The notes below the pieces were generated by a model. The model saw only the letters and a list, made by a program, of their open reading frames with translations. It searched no databases and was not told where the DNA came from. Shown in pieces: positions 1 through 10,123 of a stretch of DNA of 64,000 nucleotides (within the stretch, counting starts at the first letter, position 1; each line of letters starts with the position of its first letter). A program made the position numbers and the translations under genes. The DNA is from Bacteroidales bacterium (GTDB lineage Bacteria > Bacteroidota > Bacteroidia > Bacteroidales > Bacteroidaceae), in assembly GCA_030532685.1 (NCBI GenBank), contig JAUNKN010000004.1:53033-117032 (forward strand). The letters run 5' to 3'.

Positions 1-496
1 CCGAGCCGTAAACCACAGGGAAGTTAAGCTGTTCCTCCGTACCGCCCAAGTCGAACATGAGGTCGAACACCATTTCGTGCACTTCCTCGGGGCGACAGTT
101 GGGTTTATCGACTTTGTTGACCACAACTATGGGTTTGAGTCCTATTTGCAGGGCTTTTTGAAGCACAAAGCGCGTTTGAGGCATGGGGCCTTCAAAGGCA
201 TCGACGAGGAGAATACAGCCGTCGGCCATATTGAGCACGCGCTCCACTTCGCCCCCAAAGTCGCTGTGGCCTGGAGTATCGATAATGTTGATTTTCGTGC
301 CTTTATAGTTGATCGACACGTTTTTAGAGAGAATCGTAATGCCTCGTTCGCGCTCCAAATCGTTGTTGTCGAGCATGAGCTCGCCTGCTTGTTGATTGGT
401 ACGGAAGAGGTTGCCCGCCATGAGCATCTTGTCCACGAGCGTAGTTTTGCCATGGTCGACGTGGGCGATGATGGCGATATTGCGTAAGTCTTGCAT
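1..496 (-). CDS. typA: Ribosome-associated GTPase TypA/BipA, N-terminal part
   Basis: The gene runs off the left edge, so only the first 165 residues are visible. They form the N-terminal translational-GTPase domain: P-loop HVDHGKTT at residues 12-19, switch I RGITI, DTPGH, and the guanine-specificity motif NKVD. The start [19 protein letters not shown] matches TypA/BipA rather than LepA or EF-G. TypA is a cytoplasmic GTPase that binds the 70S ribosome and supports growth under stress and large-subunit assembly. A -7 promoter box (TAACTTTG on the minus strand, 526..533) lies 30 bases upstream; no good -33 box was found. The rest of the protein is outside the window. Confidence 0.93.
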   Translation of the reverse strand, partial: MQDLRNIAIIAHVDHGKTTLVDKMLMAGNLFRTNQQAGELMLDNNDLERERGITILSKNVSINYKGTKINIIDTPGHSDFGGEVERVLNMADGCILLVDAFEGPMPQTRFVLQKALQIGLKPIVVVNKVDKPNCRPEEVHEMVFDLMFDLGGTEEQLNFPVVYGS

Positions 497-535
497 TCTT
501 GTTATAGTGAGTCTTTTTCGGTCTGCAAAGTTACG

Positions 536-560
536 GAAAAAGGCTGGGATAGCCTTTTTT
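536..560 (-). terminator. Short intrinsic terminator after the DUF4294 gene
   Basis: AAAAAGGCT, loop gggat, AGCCTTTTT. On the minus strand the stem begins about 12 bases after the DUF4294 stop codon and is followed by five T. The stem is only four G/C-containing pairs flanked by A/T, so it is modest. It directly abuts the typA -7 box. Confidence 0.5.
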
Positions 561-571
561 CGAAGCAAGTA

Positions 572-1195
572 TTATAATTGTCCGCTTTCGACCATGCGCA
601 CCACTCTTTCGGTGAGACGGTCATCACCTTCGGGGTCGTAACGCTTATTGAGGTTCAGGCCAAAAAGAAAGGAAAAAGCTTGATAAAGGTTGGCTTGCAA
701 CACACCGATAAAAGCCTGGGCAATTTGAAATCCCGTTTGGTTACACTCTCTGTCTATCAACTTGATGAGTAGACGCCCCTGAGAGCGCGACATACGTGAC
801 ACTATGGGACTATAATGCTTTTTCAAATCGCGTTCCATAGCACGAATGTGTGCTTCGCGCTCCTCCTTCGTAGGCAAAGTTTGCAGATAATCGTGTGTTT
901 CGATGATAGTGATGCGCGCCAACTTTGCCAAAGGTAGCACTCTCTTCACATTGGCTACGAGGCGGTTGTAACGCTCCCGCTGTTTCTCGTTTTTGAACTC
1001 CAAAGGAGGATACTTATGAAAGGTGGGCATAATGACGTGAGGCACGATTTCGCCCTTATATTCTGCACGCCCCACTTGCAAATCGATGGCCGTCGCAGGG
1101 GCTATTTCGTTCTTTGCAGGAGCAGGTAAGTCTTCCTCTTGCGCCCAAAGCAAAAGGGGAAACAGAAGCAAAAAGAAAAAGAGAAGTCGTTTCAT
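572..1195 (-). CDS. DUF4294 family exported protein
   Basis: 207 residues from the ATG at 1195; the frame can be extended to a TTG at 1207, but the ATG gives a clean signal peptide (MKRLLFFFLLLFPLLLWAQ, cleaved near residue 19). The mature part contains PHVIMPTFHKYPPLEFKN followed by an Arg/Lys-rich helical region, a pattern I associate with the Bacteroidetes DUF4294 family, whose function is unknown. It is predicted periplasmic or membrane-associated. A -7 box TACCTTTG (minus, 1223..1230) lies just upstream, without a good -33. The gene appears monocistronic, between the frd-operon terminator and its own short terminator. Confidence 0.75.
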   Translation of the reverse strand: MKRLLFFFLLLFPLLLWAQEEDLPAPAKNEIAPATAIDLQVGRAEYKGEIVPHVIMPTFHKYPPLEFKNEKQRERYNRLVANVKRVLPLAKLARITIIETHDYLQTLPTKEEREAHIRAMERDLKKHYSPIVSRMSRSQGRLLIKLIDRECNQTGFQIAQAFIGVLQANLYQAFSFLFGLNLNKRYDPEGDDRLTERVVRMVESGQL

Positions 1196-1302
1196 CACGC
1201 TTGCCAACTAAATGTACGTGGGCAAAGGTACGAAGAAGGAGGGAGAAAACTTCTGCTTTTGCAATGTTTTGCGTTGCATTCCTCTCGTAGTGTTCCAAAT
1301 GG

Positions 1303-1342
1303 AAAGCTCCCCATCGTTCTTGCTGAACGCTGGGGAGCTTTT
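1303..1342 (-). terminator. Terminator of the sdhC-frdA-frdB operon
   Basis: Nearly perfect stem AGCTCCCCATCGTTC / GAACGCTGGGGAGCT with a 6-base loop, 20 bases after the frdB stop. T-runs are short on both strands (TTTT on plus, TTT on minus), so it may also act as an RNA 3'-end stabiliser. Confidence 0.7.
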
Positions 1343-1361
1343 CTAAAAGAGGACAAGGAGA

Positions 1362-2120
1362 TTAGTCCTTGAGCTTAGCACTGATGAATTCGCGGTTGAG
1401 ACGAGCGATGTTGGCAATGCTTTCGTTCTTGGGGCATACGGCCTCACAAGCACGAGTGTTGGTGCAGTTACCAAAGCCCAGTTCGTCCATCTTGGCCACC
1501 ATCGCCTTGGCACGCTTAGCACCTTCTACGCGACCTTGGGGAAGCAAAGCAAATTGCGACACCTTGGAAGAAACGAAGAGCATGGCCGAACCATTCTTAC
1601 AAGCGGCAACACAAGCACCGCAACCGATGCAGGTAGCGCAGTCCATAGCTTCGTCGGCCTCGGCCTTACCAATGAGGATGGCGTTGGCATCTTGAGCTTG
1701 ACCTGTGCGGATGGTGGTGTAGCCACCAGCAGCTTGGATTTTGTCGAAAGCCGTGCGATCTACCATGCAGTCCTTAATCACGGGGAATGCAGCCGAACGC
1801 CAAGGTTCAACCGTGATTACATCGCCGTCCTTGAAACGACGCATGTACAGCTGGCAGGTCGTAGCGCCCGTACCCGTCTTGCCGTGAGGCGTACCATTGA
1901 TGTAGAGCGAACACATACCGCAGATACCTTCGCGGCAGTCGTGATCGAACACGAAGGGTTCTTTGCCGTCGTTGATGAGTTCTTCGTTGAGGATGTCGAG
2001 CATCTCGAGGAAGCTGGTATCGTCGGGGATGTTCTTCATCTCGCGCTGCTCAAAGTGACCAGCATCTTTGGGACCATTTTGCTTCCAGTACTTGACTGTG
2101 AAAGATATATTCTTAGCCAT
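1362..2120 (-). CDS. frdB: Succinate dehydrogenase/fumarate reductase iron-sulfur subunit
   Basis: 252 residues, normal for the family. It carries electrons between the flavoprotein and the quinone site of the membrane anchor. The [2Fe-2S] ligands lie in HDCREGICGMCSLY plus a distal TTCQLYMR Cys (about residues 60-95). The C-terminal dicluster region has CIGCGACVAACKNGS (about 165-180) and ACEAVCPKN (about 228-236), giving the [4Fe-4S] and [3Fe-4S] ligands. It is the last gene of sdhC-frdA-frdB, 35 bases after frdA. In anaerobic Bacteroidales this enzyme normally works as a fumarate reductase in succinate formation; direction cannot be read from the sequence. Confidence 0.96.
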   Translation of the reverse strand: MAKNISFTVKYWKQNGPKDAGHFEQREMKNIPDDTSFLEMLDILNEELINDGKEPFVFDHDCREGICGMCSLYINGTPHGKTGTGATTCQLYMRRFKDGDVITVEPWRSAAFPVIKDCMVDRTAFDKIQAAGGYTTIRTGQAQDANAILIGKAEADEAMDCATCIGCGACVAACKNGSAMLFVSSKVSQFALLPQGRVEGAKRAKAMVAKMDELGFGNCTNTRACEAVCPKNESIANIARLNREFISAKLKD

Positions 2121-2155
2121 ATTGGGTTATGTCTTGTTACGATGTGGAACTTTGA

Positions 2156-4102
<1,947 letters not shown>

Positions 4103-4210
4103 ATGTTTGTTTTTAGACGTTTTCGCAGCCAGCTTTAGTGCCATCTTACAAAGGGCAAGTGCAGGATGTTACGAAAAACCTTGGTTCGCAGTTGAGATGA
4201 GATTGAACAA

Positions 4211-4927
4211 TTACATACCGCAGCAACCGCCAGTGGCGCACGAAGCAGCAGGGCAGAAGAGGTTGTAGAGCTGGAAGTAAATGACTACCAGGGCAAACAT
4301 ACCCATGACCACGGTCGAATAAATCAGGCCAATGCACTTCAAACGGGGCAACCAGATTTTACCGCTGGCACCGAGGGTGTGGAAGGCACTCCAAAAACCA
4401 TGGTTCATGTGGAACCAAATAGCTACGAGCCATACCAAATAGATGGCCGAATACAAGGGGCAAGAGAATATGGTCTTGATCCAATAATAGCCGTCGGCAG
4501 CATAGACGGCAGCAGGGCTATCGTGCGCCACCAACTCCACGAGCATCATGTTGGCCCAGAAGTCTTTGAGGTGCAGAATCATACCCAAGATAATAATTGT
4601 GCCGAGCACAAACATGTTTTGCGATGCCCAGCTCACCTTCTCAGGACGATCTACCACGGCGTAGCGGCTATTGCCACGTGCCTTGCGGTTTTGGAGCGTC
4701 AGGATGAAGGCATAAACGAAGTGGAGCACCACGAGCGCACCCAATCCTGCCGTGGCGGCCACGGCATACCAGTTGGCTCCCAGCATTTCGCAAATCATGT
4801 TGTAGGCCTCTCCCGAGAAGATGGCCACCACATTCATGCAAGCATGGAAAGTGAGGAAGAGGATGAGCGATAGGCCCGTTACGGACATAATCACCTTTCT
4901 TCCGATAGATGAGTCAGTTAACCACAT
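4211..4927 (-). CDS. sdhC: Succinate dehydrogenase/fumarate reductase cytochrome b558 subunit
   Basis: 238 residues with five hydrophobic segments: about 12-32 (VIMSVTGLSLILFLTFHA), 55-78, 100-122, 150-172 and 205-230. This is the single-subunit diheme anchor type found in Bacteroidetes and epsilonproteobacteria. Candidate heme-ligand histidines are in FLTFHACMN, VLHFVYAF, MILHLKDF and WFHMNHGFWSAFHTLG. It anchors FrdAB to the inner membrane and reacts with menaquinone. The C-terminus is Cys-rich (CPAASCATGGCCGM), which is unusual for a membrane tail. It is the first gene of the operon, with a 5' leader of about 90 bases that contains a small hairpin (4994..5012). Confidence 0.94.
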   Translation of the reverse strand: MWLTDSSIGRKVIMSVTGLSLILFLTFHACMNVVAIFSGEAYNMICEMLGANWYAVAATAGLGALVVLHFVYAFILTLQNRKARGNSRYAVVDRPEKVSWASQNMFVLGTIIILGMILHLKDFWANMMLVELVAHDSPAAVYAADGYYWIKTIFSCPLYSAIYLVWLVAIWFHMNHGFWSAFHTLGASGKIWLPRLKCIGLIYSTVVMGMFALVVIYFQLYNLFCPAASCATGGCCGM

Positions 4928-5024
4928 AGATAGGAATTTAAATTGTTGATTATTTTGTGTTGAACATTTCCTTTAGCCGGGTTGGCGCTGATGCTCCTCA
5001 AAAATGAGGAGGCTCTCCACGCTG

Positions 5025-5054
5025 CAAAAATACTTCATTTCTTTTGAAGTGCAA
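5025..5054 (-). promoter_or_regulatory. Promoter of sdhC-frdA-frdB
   Basis: On the minus strand: -33 TTG (5054..5052, within a run of T), 19 bases, then -7 box TATTTTTG (5032..5025), matching the Bacteroidetes consensus TTG-N19/20-TAnnTTTG. Transcription should start near 5018. Confidence 0.65.
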
Positions 5055-5163
5055 AAAAAAGTAGCTGTTTTCGTAGCGAGAAAAGTGCGGTTTTAAGCGT
5101 ACAAGGAGAAAAGCCAAGGGGCTTCCTTCACACAAGTGCCGAGAGTGTGCAAAAAAGCCTGTT

Positions 5164-5772
5164 TTACAGCCCCATACCTTGCAATATGCGCTCGCCTCTC
5201 GCCTCCTCACTGGCCCCCAATTCCATATATTTATAGAGGGTGTTGAGTGCCGTGCGACGCACTTCTGGGTCGGCCTTTTCATCGCCCAACTCGGTCACGA
5301 GGTGATCCAGCAGTTCGTCGGCATCGCGCTGACTGGGCGCATTGCCTTCCATGAAGAGGCGGCCCAGCAGTAGCCAAGCCACCAAACGCTCCATGTCGCG
5401 CTCGCTGGCCACCAAGCGGAAGGCCAAGGCCGAGGCAATGGGCAAGTGGCGCAACAGATGGAGCACCAACACTTGCGCTTCCTCGGCATGCACGATTTGC
5501 TCGACCCAAAGCAAGGCCAACTCCTGATCCATGCTCTCGTGGGGCATGAGCATGGGTGCCAACAGGCGTAGCTCTCGGGTGTCTTCTTTCCAGAGGGCGA
5601 TGGCCAAATCGGTGTCGTGAGGCAGCGTGGCAGCGATTTCGAGCAATCGGGGCTGGTCTACTCCAAAATTAACACGATAATTGAGACCTTGCTGGCGCAT
5701 GGAATGGCTCACCGGGCCATTCATCGTGGCGCGCAGCAGGCGACGTATTTCTCTGATTTGTTCGTTCATCAT
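5164..5772 (-). CDS. AlkD-like DNA alkylation repair / HEAT-like repeat protein
   Basis: About 202 residues, starting at MMNEQIREIRRLLRA; an ATG at 5781 adds MPP. The whole protein is alpha-helical with HEAT-like features (LAIALWKEDTRELRLLAPML, then VEQIVHAEEAQVLVLHLL, VASERDMERLVAWLLLGRL). That pattern and the opening N-G-x-V-S-x-S-M-R-x-x-G-L-N-Y resemble Bacteroidales proteins annotated as DNA alkylation repair enzymes, and the WKEDTREL stretch fits AlkD-type glycosylases. No catalytic residue could be assigned with certainty. A -7 box TAACTTTG (minus, 5792..5799) lies about 20 bases upstream, implying a very short leader. It appears monocistronic. Function is tentative. Confidence 0.62.
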   Translation of the reverse strand: MMNEQIREIRRLLRATMNGPVSHSMRQQGLNYRVNFGVDQPRLLEIAATLPHDTDLAIALWKEDTRELRLLAPMLMPHESMDQELALLWVEQIVHAEEAQVLVLHLLRHLPIASALAFRLVASERDMERLVAWLLLGRLFMEGNAPSQRDADELLDHLVTELGDEKADPEVRRTALNTLYKYMELGASEEARGERILQGMGL

Positions 5773-5822
5773 AGGGGGCATTGGATAGGTGCAAAGTTAA
5801 TCATTTCTCCTCGATTGGGCAC

Positions 5823-5861
5823 AAAAATCTCCCCACCATCCTCGTATGGGCTGGTGGGGAG
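5823..5861 (-). terminator. Terminator of the rubredoxin gene
   Basis: Perfect 10-bp stem CTCCCCACCA / TGGTGGGGAG with a 13-base loop, followed on the minus strand by TTTTT (5827..5823). It lies 27 bases past the rubredoxin stop. Confidence 0.8.
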
Positions 5862-5887
5862 CTTGCTTCTCGATTGCGTTACGATGT

Positions 5888-6052
5888 TTAGTCCTCCAGA
5901 GGGCTGAAGTCTTCCTTCGTTACACCGCAGATGGGGCATACCCAATCTTCGGGAATGTCTTCGAAAGCGGTGCCAGGAGCAATGCCAGAATCGGGATCGC
6001 CCTCAGCGGGATCGTAAATGTAGCCACAGGGGTCGCAGATATACTTTTGCAT
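5888..6052 (-). CDS. Rubredoxin
   Basis: A 54-residue gene read directly from the minus strand. The protein starts [15 protein letters not shown] and has the two CxxCG iron-binding knuckles, CDPCG (residues 6-10) and CPICG (39-43), plus the conserved [11 protein letters not shown] and W-V-C-P-x-C segments, with family-typical length. It is a small cytoplasmic one-electron carrier with a single Fe(Cys)4 centre. In anaerobes it usually feeds rubrerythrin, superoxide reductase or oxygen-reducing flavodiiron proteins. It stands alone with its own promoter (6133..6163) and terminator. No partner reductase is adjacent. Confidence 0.96.
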   Translation of the reverse strand: MQKYICDPCGYIYDPAEGDPDSGIAPGTAFEDIPEDWVCPICGVTKEDFSPLED

Positions 6053-6132
6053 AGTCGTGGAAATTAAATTGGTTGTCTATTGTGGTTATAGCTTAGAGCG
6101 GTTCCTATCTATTTTTCCGTCTCATTGTGCTG

Positions 6133-6163
6133 CAAAGTTGGAGAAAAAAAGCGAGACGACCAA
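6133..6163 (-). promoter_or_regulatory. Probable rubredoxin promoter
   Basis: Minus strand: TTG (6163..6161), 20 bases, CAACTTTG (6140..6133). The -7 box has one mismatch to TAnnTTTG (first T is C); spacing is exact. The leader would be about 75 bases. Confidence 0.45.
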
Positions 6164-6254
6164 ATGTTTTATCCAAAAAATTATCGCACGCGACAATTTT
6201 TAGCCCGCCCGTCGTTTTTTTACCCTCAACACGTGCTGTTCCGCTCCCTTTTTC

Positions 6255-6318
6255 GAGAGGCTTTCCTCGCGCGCGCGTCCTCCCTTTCGCCTTTGTTTTT
6301 TGCTTCCACTGCTTCCAC
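6255..6318 (+). repeat. Dispersed repeat family 2, copy 1 (CGCGCGC...TTGCTTCCACTGCTTCCAC)
   Basis: Begins GAGAGGCTTTCCTCGCGCGC and ends TTGCTTCCACTGCTTCCAC. It aligns by eye over about 65 bases with the reverse complement of 59462..59527. A shorter relative (TGTGGAAGCAATGGAAG) lies at 6507..6523. Confidence 0.6.
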
Positions 6319-6612
6319 TAAAAGCGCATCTATCTATTTTTCAAAGGTTTTGCTCGTGGAAGGAAACACTACTTTTTCCTCCACTCCCTCCACAGAAACA
6401 AAACAGAAAAACACTCACGAGAGAAAGGTTTGTTTGGGAGATTGGAGATAACAATCGTCTTTCCCTCCACACGCTATCCCACTCATTTTCAAGCACAACA
6501 CTCCTACTGTGGAAGCAATGGAAGTTTTGCACCATCGACATAAGGGAAGTTACACGCGCCTGCAAGCTCCTTTCGTCGCTCCACAAGACAGGGGGCAAAA
6601 TTCGCAGCGCGG

Positions 6613-6690
6613 TTTTTCTCCTTCCCACGTAGATTCTTTTTCTTCCCACGTAGAAATTCCTGCGTCCCAAGCAGGTTTTTCTTCTTCCCA
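6613..6690. repeat. Dispersed repeat family 1, cluster A
   Basis: Three successive units of the form T(n)CTTCCCACGTAGA: near 6613..6634, 6636..6664 (CACGTAGAAATTCCTGCG at 6647..6664), and a decayed unit near 6676..6690. Related copies are at 20937..20990, 50361..50425, 56239..56301 and the right edge. Confidence 0.65.
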
Positions 6691-6995
6691 TGCCCATGAA
6701 ATTCCCTCAAATCCCAACTCCGCGACAAGCGAAACAAGGTGCAGGGACAAACGCTCTCCACGCGCCATCGACCTTTTGCTCAAATCCACGCGGGCAAAGC
6801 GAAAACGGGGATTTTAGTTTTTTTATGCCACTTGGAGGGCATAAATTCGCTAGACAAGTATGTATACCCTTGGAAGGGTTTGCAACACAGTCCAGCCCCT
6901 CTCGAAAAGGACGGAGCGCGCCTGTCCCTTTTCAAGCAGATAGGCAGTGTACAGCTGGCCACCCTTCCTCTCACATTTCAACACTCATCTTGTTT

Positions 6996-7973
6996 ATGAA
7001 CTACAATTTCAAGAATCTCGTTTTTGAAGGCGGAGGCATGAAAGGGCTCGCCTACGTGGGGGCACTCGAAGTGCTGCAAGAAAAAGGGATATATGCCCAA
7101 ATCGAACGCGTGGCAGGAGCTTCGGCAGGCGCCATCATGGCACTCCTGTTGGGGCTCAACTACAGCCCAGAGGACTTGCGCGGCTTGTTTTGGTCGCTTT
7201 GTTTCAAGGATTTCTTGGACGACTCTTGGGGTATCGTGCGCGATGGACGTCGGCTCCTATTCGATTATGGCTGGTACAAGGGCGAACGCCTGCGGGACTT
7301 TGTGGCACGACTCATCGAGCAGCACACGGGCACGCGGCACTGCACCTTTGCCCAATGGGAGCAGCTCCGTGCGAAAAAGCACTTCCGCGAGCTTTACATC
7401 GTGGGGAGCAATCTTTCCACGGGCTTCTCCGAAATTTTCTCTGCCCAGCATACGCCTCACCTGCGCATTGCCGATGCCTTGCGCATCTCAATGTCCATTC
7501 CTCTCTTCTTTGCAGCCCAACGCAATGCGCGTGGCGATGTGTATGTCGATGGAGGACTCCTCGACAACTATCCCCTGCACCTCTTTGACCAGCCTCCTTT
7601 TTGGAGTGCAGAGGAAAATGGCGCTCCTCCATACAATCCTCACACGCTGGGCTTTCGCTTGGACGCAGGACAACGCATTGCTGCATTTCGCCACAGGGCA
7701 GCTCCACCCCGTCGCGACATCCGACACTTTTTCGACTATACCCGCGCGCTTTTTGAAGCTCTCCTCACCCAGCAGGACAATCGGCACTTGCACAGCGACG
7801 ACTGGCAACGCACCATCTACATCGACACACTGGGCGTGCGCACCACCGATTTCGACATCGACGAAGGGACAAAGCGTGGACTAATCGAGTCGGGGAAACG
7901 GCACACTCGGCAGTATTTCGACTGGTACGACCAGCCAAGAAAAACCGAGAAAACAAGGCCTACAAGTCTCTAA
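6996..7973 (+). CDS. Patatin-like phospholipase family protein
   Basis: 325 residues from ATG 6996 (MNYNFKNLVFEGGGMKGLA); the frame is open further upstream but that part is not protein-like. Patatin signatures are complete: oxyanion-hole GGGMKG (residues 12-17), nucleophile elbow GASAGA (about 42-47), and the DGG of the Ser-Asp dyad in YVDGGLLDNYP (about 185-195). The family consists of serine acyl-hydrolases acting on phospholipids or other lipids. No signal peptide is visible, so it is predicted cytoplasmic or peripherally membrane-bound. It appears monocistronic, upstream of HU on the same strand but with a separate HU promoter. Confidence 0.88.
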   Translation: MNYNFKNLVFEGGGMKGLAYVGALEVLQEKGIYAQIERVAGASAGAIMALLLGLNYSPEDLRGLFWSLCFKDFLDDSWGIVRDGRRLLFDYGWYKGERLRDFVARLIEQHTGTRHCTFAQWEQLRAKKHFRELYIVGSNLSTGFSEIFSAQHTPHLRIADALRISMSIPLFFAAQRNARGDVYVDGGLLDNYPLHLFDQPPFWSAEENGAPPYNPHTLGFRLDAGQRIAAFRHRAAPPRRDIRHFFDYTRALFEALLTQQDNRHLHSDDWQRTIYIDTLGVRTTDFDIDEGTKRGLIESGKRHTRQYFDWYDQPRKTEKTRPTSL

Positions 7974-8038
7974 ACATGGGGAAAAAGTAGGGAAAATTCA
8001 TTTTTCTGGGCTTTGATGTCAAAAAAAATGCTGAAATG

Positions 8039-8070
8039 TTTGGGTGGGCGGCTATCTTACAATATATTTG
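8039..8070 (+). promoter_or_regulatory. Promoter of the HU gene
   Basis: TTTG (8039..8042), 20 bases, TATATTTG (8063..8070): a full match to the Bacteroidetes consensus. Start expected near 8077, leader about 60 bases. Confidence 0.8.
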
Positions 8071-8136
8071 CAGCACAAAGGTATCAAAAAAGCCCCATAA
8101 AGAGCGCTAAAACTATCATTCAAACCCCTATACATT

Positions 8137-8403
8137 ATGAATAAAACTGAACTCATCGCAGCCGTTGCTGCGCAGGCTGGTCTGACCAAGGAAAAGGCTA
8201 AGGCCGCTGTAGATGCAATGCTCGACGCTATTGCAGATTCTATCAAGAAGGAGCAAAAGGTAGCTATCTTGGGCTTTGGTACTTTCTCTGTAAACGAGCG
8301 TCCCGCTCGCGAGGGCATCAACCCCGCTACGAAGCAAAAGATTCAGATTCCCGCCAAGAAGGTGGTGAAGTTCAAGGCTGGTGCTCAACTCGAAGTGAAG
8401 TAA
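8137..8403 (+). CDS. HU-family nucleoid protein
   Basis: 88 residues, typical of HU/IHF. It begins MNKTELIAAVAAQAGLTKEKAK and has the dimerisation helices followed by the beta-arm region with GFGTFSVNERPAREGINPATKQ (residues about 46-67), including the arm-tip Pro within RxGxNPxTxxxI. The C-terminus is VVKFKAGAQLEVK. It binds and bends DNA as a dimer and organises the nucleoid. Strong promoter and strong terminator flank it, so it is expected to be highly expressed and monocistronic. Confidence 0.96.
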   Translation: MNKTELIAAVAAQAGLTKEKAKAAVDAMLDAIADSIKKEQKVAILGFGTFSVNERPAREGINPATKQKIQIPAKKVVKFKAGAQLEVK

Positions 8404-8430
8404 ACTTCGACACACCACGACATATCACAC

Positions 8431-8469
8431 AGCTGCACGACTCCTCTACGAGTGGTGCAGCTCTTTTTT
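8431..8469 (+). terminator. Terminator of the HU gene
   Basis: AGCTGCAC-GACTC / GAGT-GGTGCAGCT stem followed by CTTTTTTT, 28 bases after the HU stop. Confidence 0.85.
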
Positions 8470-8512
8470 TATGGAGTAGGGCTTGTCCTTCAAGTCCATC
8501 GTCTGCTTCGAC

Positions 8513-8551
8513 AAAAACTCCCCTGTCAAAACCGTGGTTTCGACAGGGGAG
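8513..8551 (-). terminator. Terminator of the C1 aminopeptidase gene
   Basis: Perfect 10-bp stem CTCCCCTGTC / GACAGGGGAG, extended inward by AAAACC/GGTTT, with TTTTT after it on the minus strand. It lies about 80 bases past the aminopeptidase stop. Confidence 0.8.
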
Positions 8552-8628
8552 TATGCTTCATTCTCCAAGAAGCAACCTTTGAGGGGCTGTTCTGAAGACA
8601 GACAACAGGGAGGTAAAATTTCTCCTCC

Positions 8629-10023
8629 TTACTCTTCGCCCTTGAAGAGGGGGTCCCAAGCGGGAAGCAACGTGGGCTTTTGCTCGAGGAGCTTCAAGGT
8701 CGCAGCAGGCACATACTTGCGCTGCACGACAAGACGGAAGGTGTATTCGTCAAACCACTCGTCGGTCATCACCAAATGGCCTTGTACTCCATTGGTAGGA
8801 CCCCAAGAATTTTCGACTTTCCACTTCGTGGGCTTGCCCTGCGCATCGAGGTCTACGGCACACAAGGTCATAGCGTGCGACGAAGCCGAGGCAAAAGTTT
8901 GGATGCGTTCGGCCTTGTTCATGGGGAAGTCGGTGTCGAAGATGCTACCATAATCGAAATTTTGGAGCGAGAGGATACCCGTCTTGCGATTGTAGAACTT
9001 GCCCACATCGCAAGAGTAGTACATGCGCACACTGTCCTTGATGCTGGCGATGGCCATTTGCTTGATTTCCTCGATGGGCAAGTTCAAGTAGGTCCAGTTG
9101 TGCCCGTCGTAGGTGTGGCGATCCAGGTCGATGGTATAGGTTTTGTGGTAGGGGCGCGAGGGGTCGTTCATGACCATCACATAGTCGCTGATGAGATCCC
9201 AGCCCACAAAACGGCGGTAGAAGGATTGAGGCGTGAACTTCTCGGTCGAAAGAGGGCGACCGTTGGCCGCACGCATGGTCCAAGTGAATTCCGTGGGAGG
9301 CTCGCCCAAGCAAGCTACAAGAATGCGGTAGATGGTGGCAAGCTGCTCGGTCTTGCGCGCTTGAAGCTTCGCACCACGTTCGCCCTTGGCATAGGCCTTG
9401 CGCAGAGCGAGGCCATATTCGCGCAACTTGAGCGAGAGGATAGAGGCCATGCGCGAGGTATTGTTGGCATTGAAGCTCTCGGGCATCACCTCGGCGGGCA
9501 CTGCTCCATATTTGCTCACAATGTCCTGCACACCCGTGAAAGTGCCGCCATCGGAAATGGGATTTTTGAAAAGCCACTCGACAGTGGGTTCGCTCATGGG
9601 CTTGTCGGCACGATCGATAATCGCTTGGAGGAACAGGTTGGCCTTTTCAAGCTGATCGTAGAAGGAATTGTAAGACTGCGAGAACTCAAAGCCCTTCAAC
9701 TGTGTGTTTTCTTGGATAATGTGGGCACGCATCACGTTCAAACCCGTGAACAGCCAGCAGCGGCCACTCGACTTCTGGTCGGTGATACCCTTAGAGGGGG
9801 CTTCGTTGGAGAAGTAAGTGTCCTGTTCCTGTGCCGTATTAGGTTTAGCCGCGAGGGCATCGATACCGCCCATGATGAGGGCGTTTTGCACGGTGCGCTG
9901 TGCTGCGCTTTCGGCACTGCGTTGCTTAAACTTGGCAAGCATCTCGGGAGTAATGCTACCCTTTTGCGCGACCAGCCCAAGAGGAAGGGCCAGGAGGGCG
10001 AGAGAGAAAAGAATTTTATGCAT
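8629..10023 (-). CDS. C1 family aminopeptidase (bleomycin hydrolase/PepC type), exported
   Basis: 464 residues with a signal peptide (MHKILFSLALLALPLGLVAQ, cleaved near residue 20). The papain-type triad is complete: Cys89 in GRCWLF, His383 in SSHAMTL, and Asn405 in VENSWG. The peptidase fold and length fit PepC/bleomycin hydrolase, which normally is a cytoplasmic hexameric aminopeptidase; here the signal peptide puts it in the periplasm or outside, as is common for Bacteroidales paralogues. A likely role is trimming peptides taken up as nutrients. It lies 100 bases after the epimerase gene on the same strand and could be co-transcribed. Confidence 0.92.
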   Translation of the reverse strand: MHKILFSLALLALPLGLVAQKGSITPEMLAKFKQRSAESAAQRTVQNALIMGGIDALAAKPNTAQEQDTYFSNEAPSKGITDQKSSGRCWLFTGLNVMRAHIIQENTQLKGFEFSQSYNSFYDQLEKANLFLQAIIDRADKPMSEPTVEWLFKNPISDGGTFTGVQDIVSKYGAVPAEVMPESFNANNTSRMASILSLKLREYGLALRKAYAKGERGAKLQARKTEQLATIYRILVACLGEPPTEFTWTMRAANGRPLSTEKFTPQSFYRRFVGWDLISDYVMVMNDPSRPYHKTYTIDLDRHTYDGHNWTYLNLPIEEIKQMAIASIKDSVRMYYSCDVGKFYNRKTGILSLQNFDYGSIFDTDFPMNKAERIQTFASASSHAMTLCAVDLDAQGKPTKWKVENSWGPTNGVQGHLVMTDEWFDEYTFRLVVQRKYVPAATLKLLEQKPTLLPAWDPLFKGEE

Positions 10024-10123
10024 AAAGAAAAGTATTGGTCGGGCGATAAAGAAAAACTACTGCGCGCAAAACCCAAACGAGGGAGCCAAAGCAAGCCCAT
10101 CGCAAGGGCACAGGTATTCAACG

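Larger units (their letters stand above)
6164..6995. other. Long intergenic region made of degenerate repeats
   Basis: About 830 bases with no convincing gene. Frames here have no family-like features and change composition abruptly. The stretch contains GTGGAAGCA/TGCTTCCAC motifs, a CGCGCGC tract and three copies of a TTCTTCCCACGTAGA unit, all of which recur elsewhere in the window. The patatin frame is open leftward to 6690, but that extension is not protein-like. No clear promoter for the lipase was found. Confidence 0.6.

Noticed and set aside
6690-6995. 102-residue N-terminal extension of the patatin-like protein
   Set aside because: The extension is not protein-like, overlaps repeat-derived sequence, and the family starts at the ATG at 6996.
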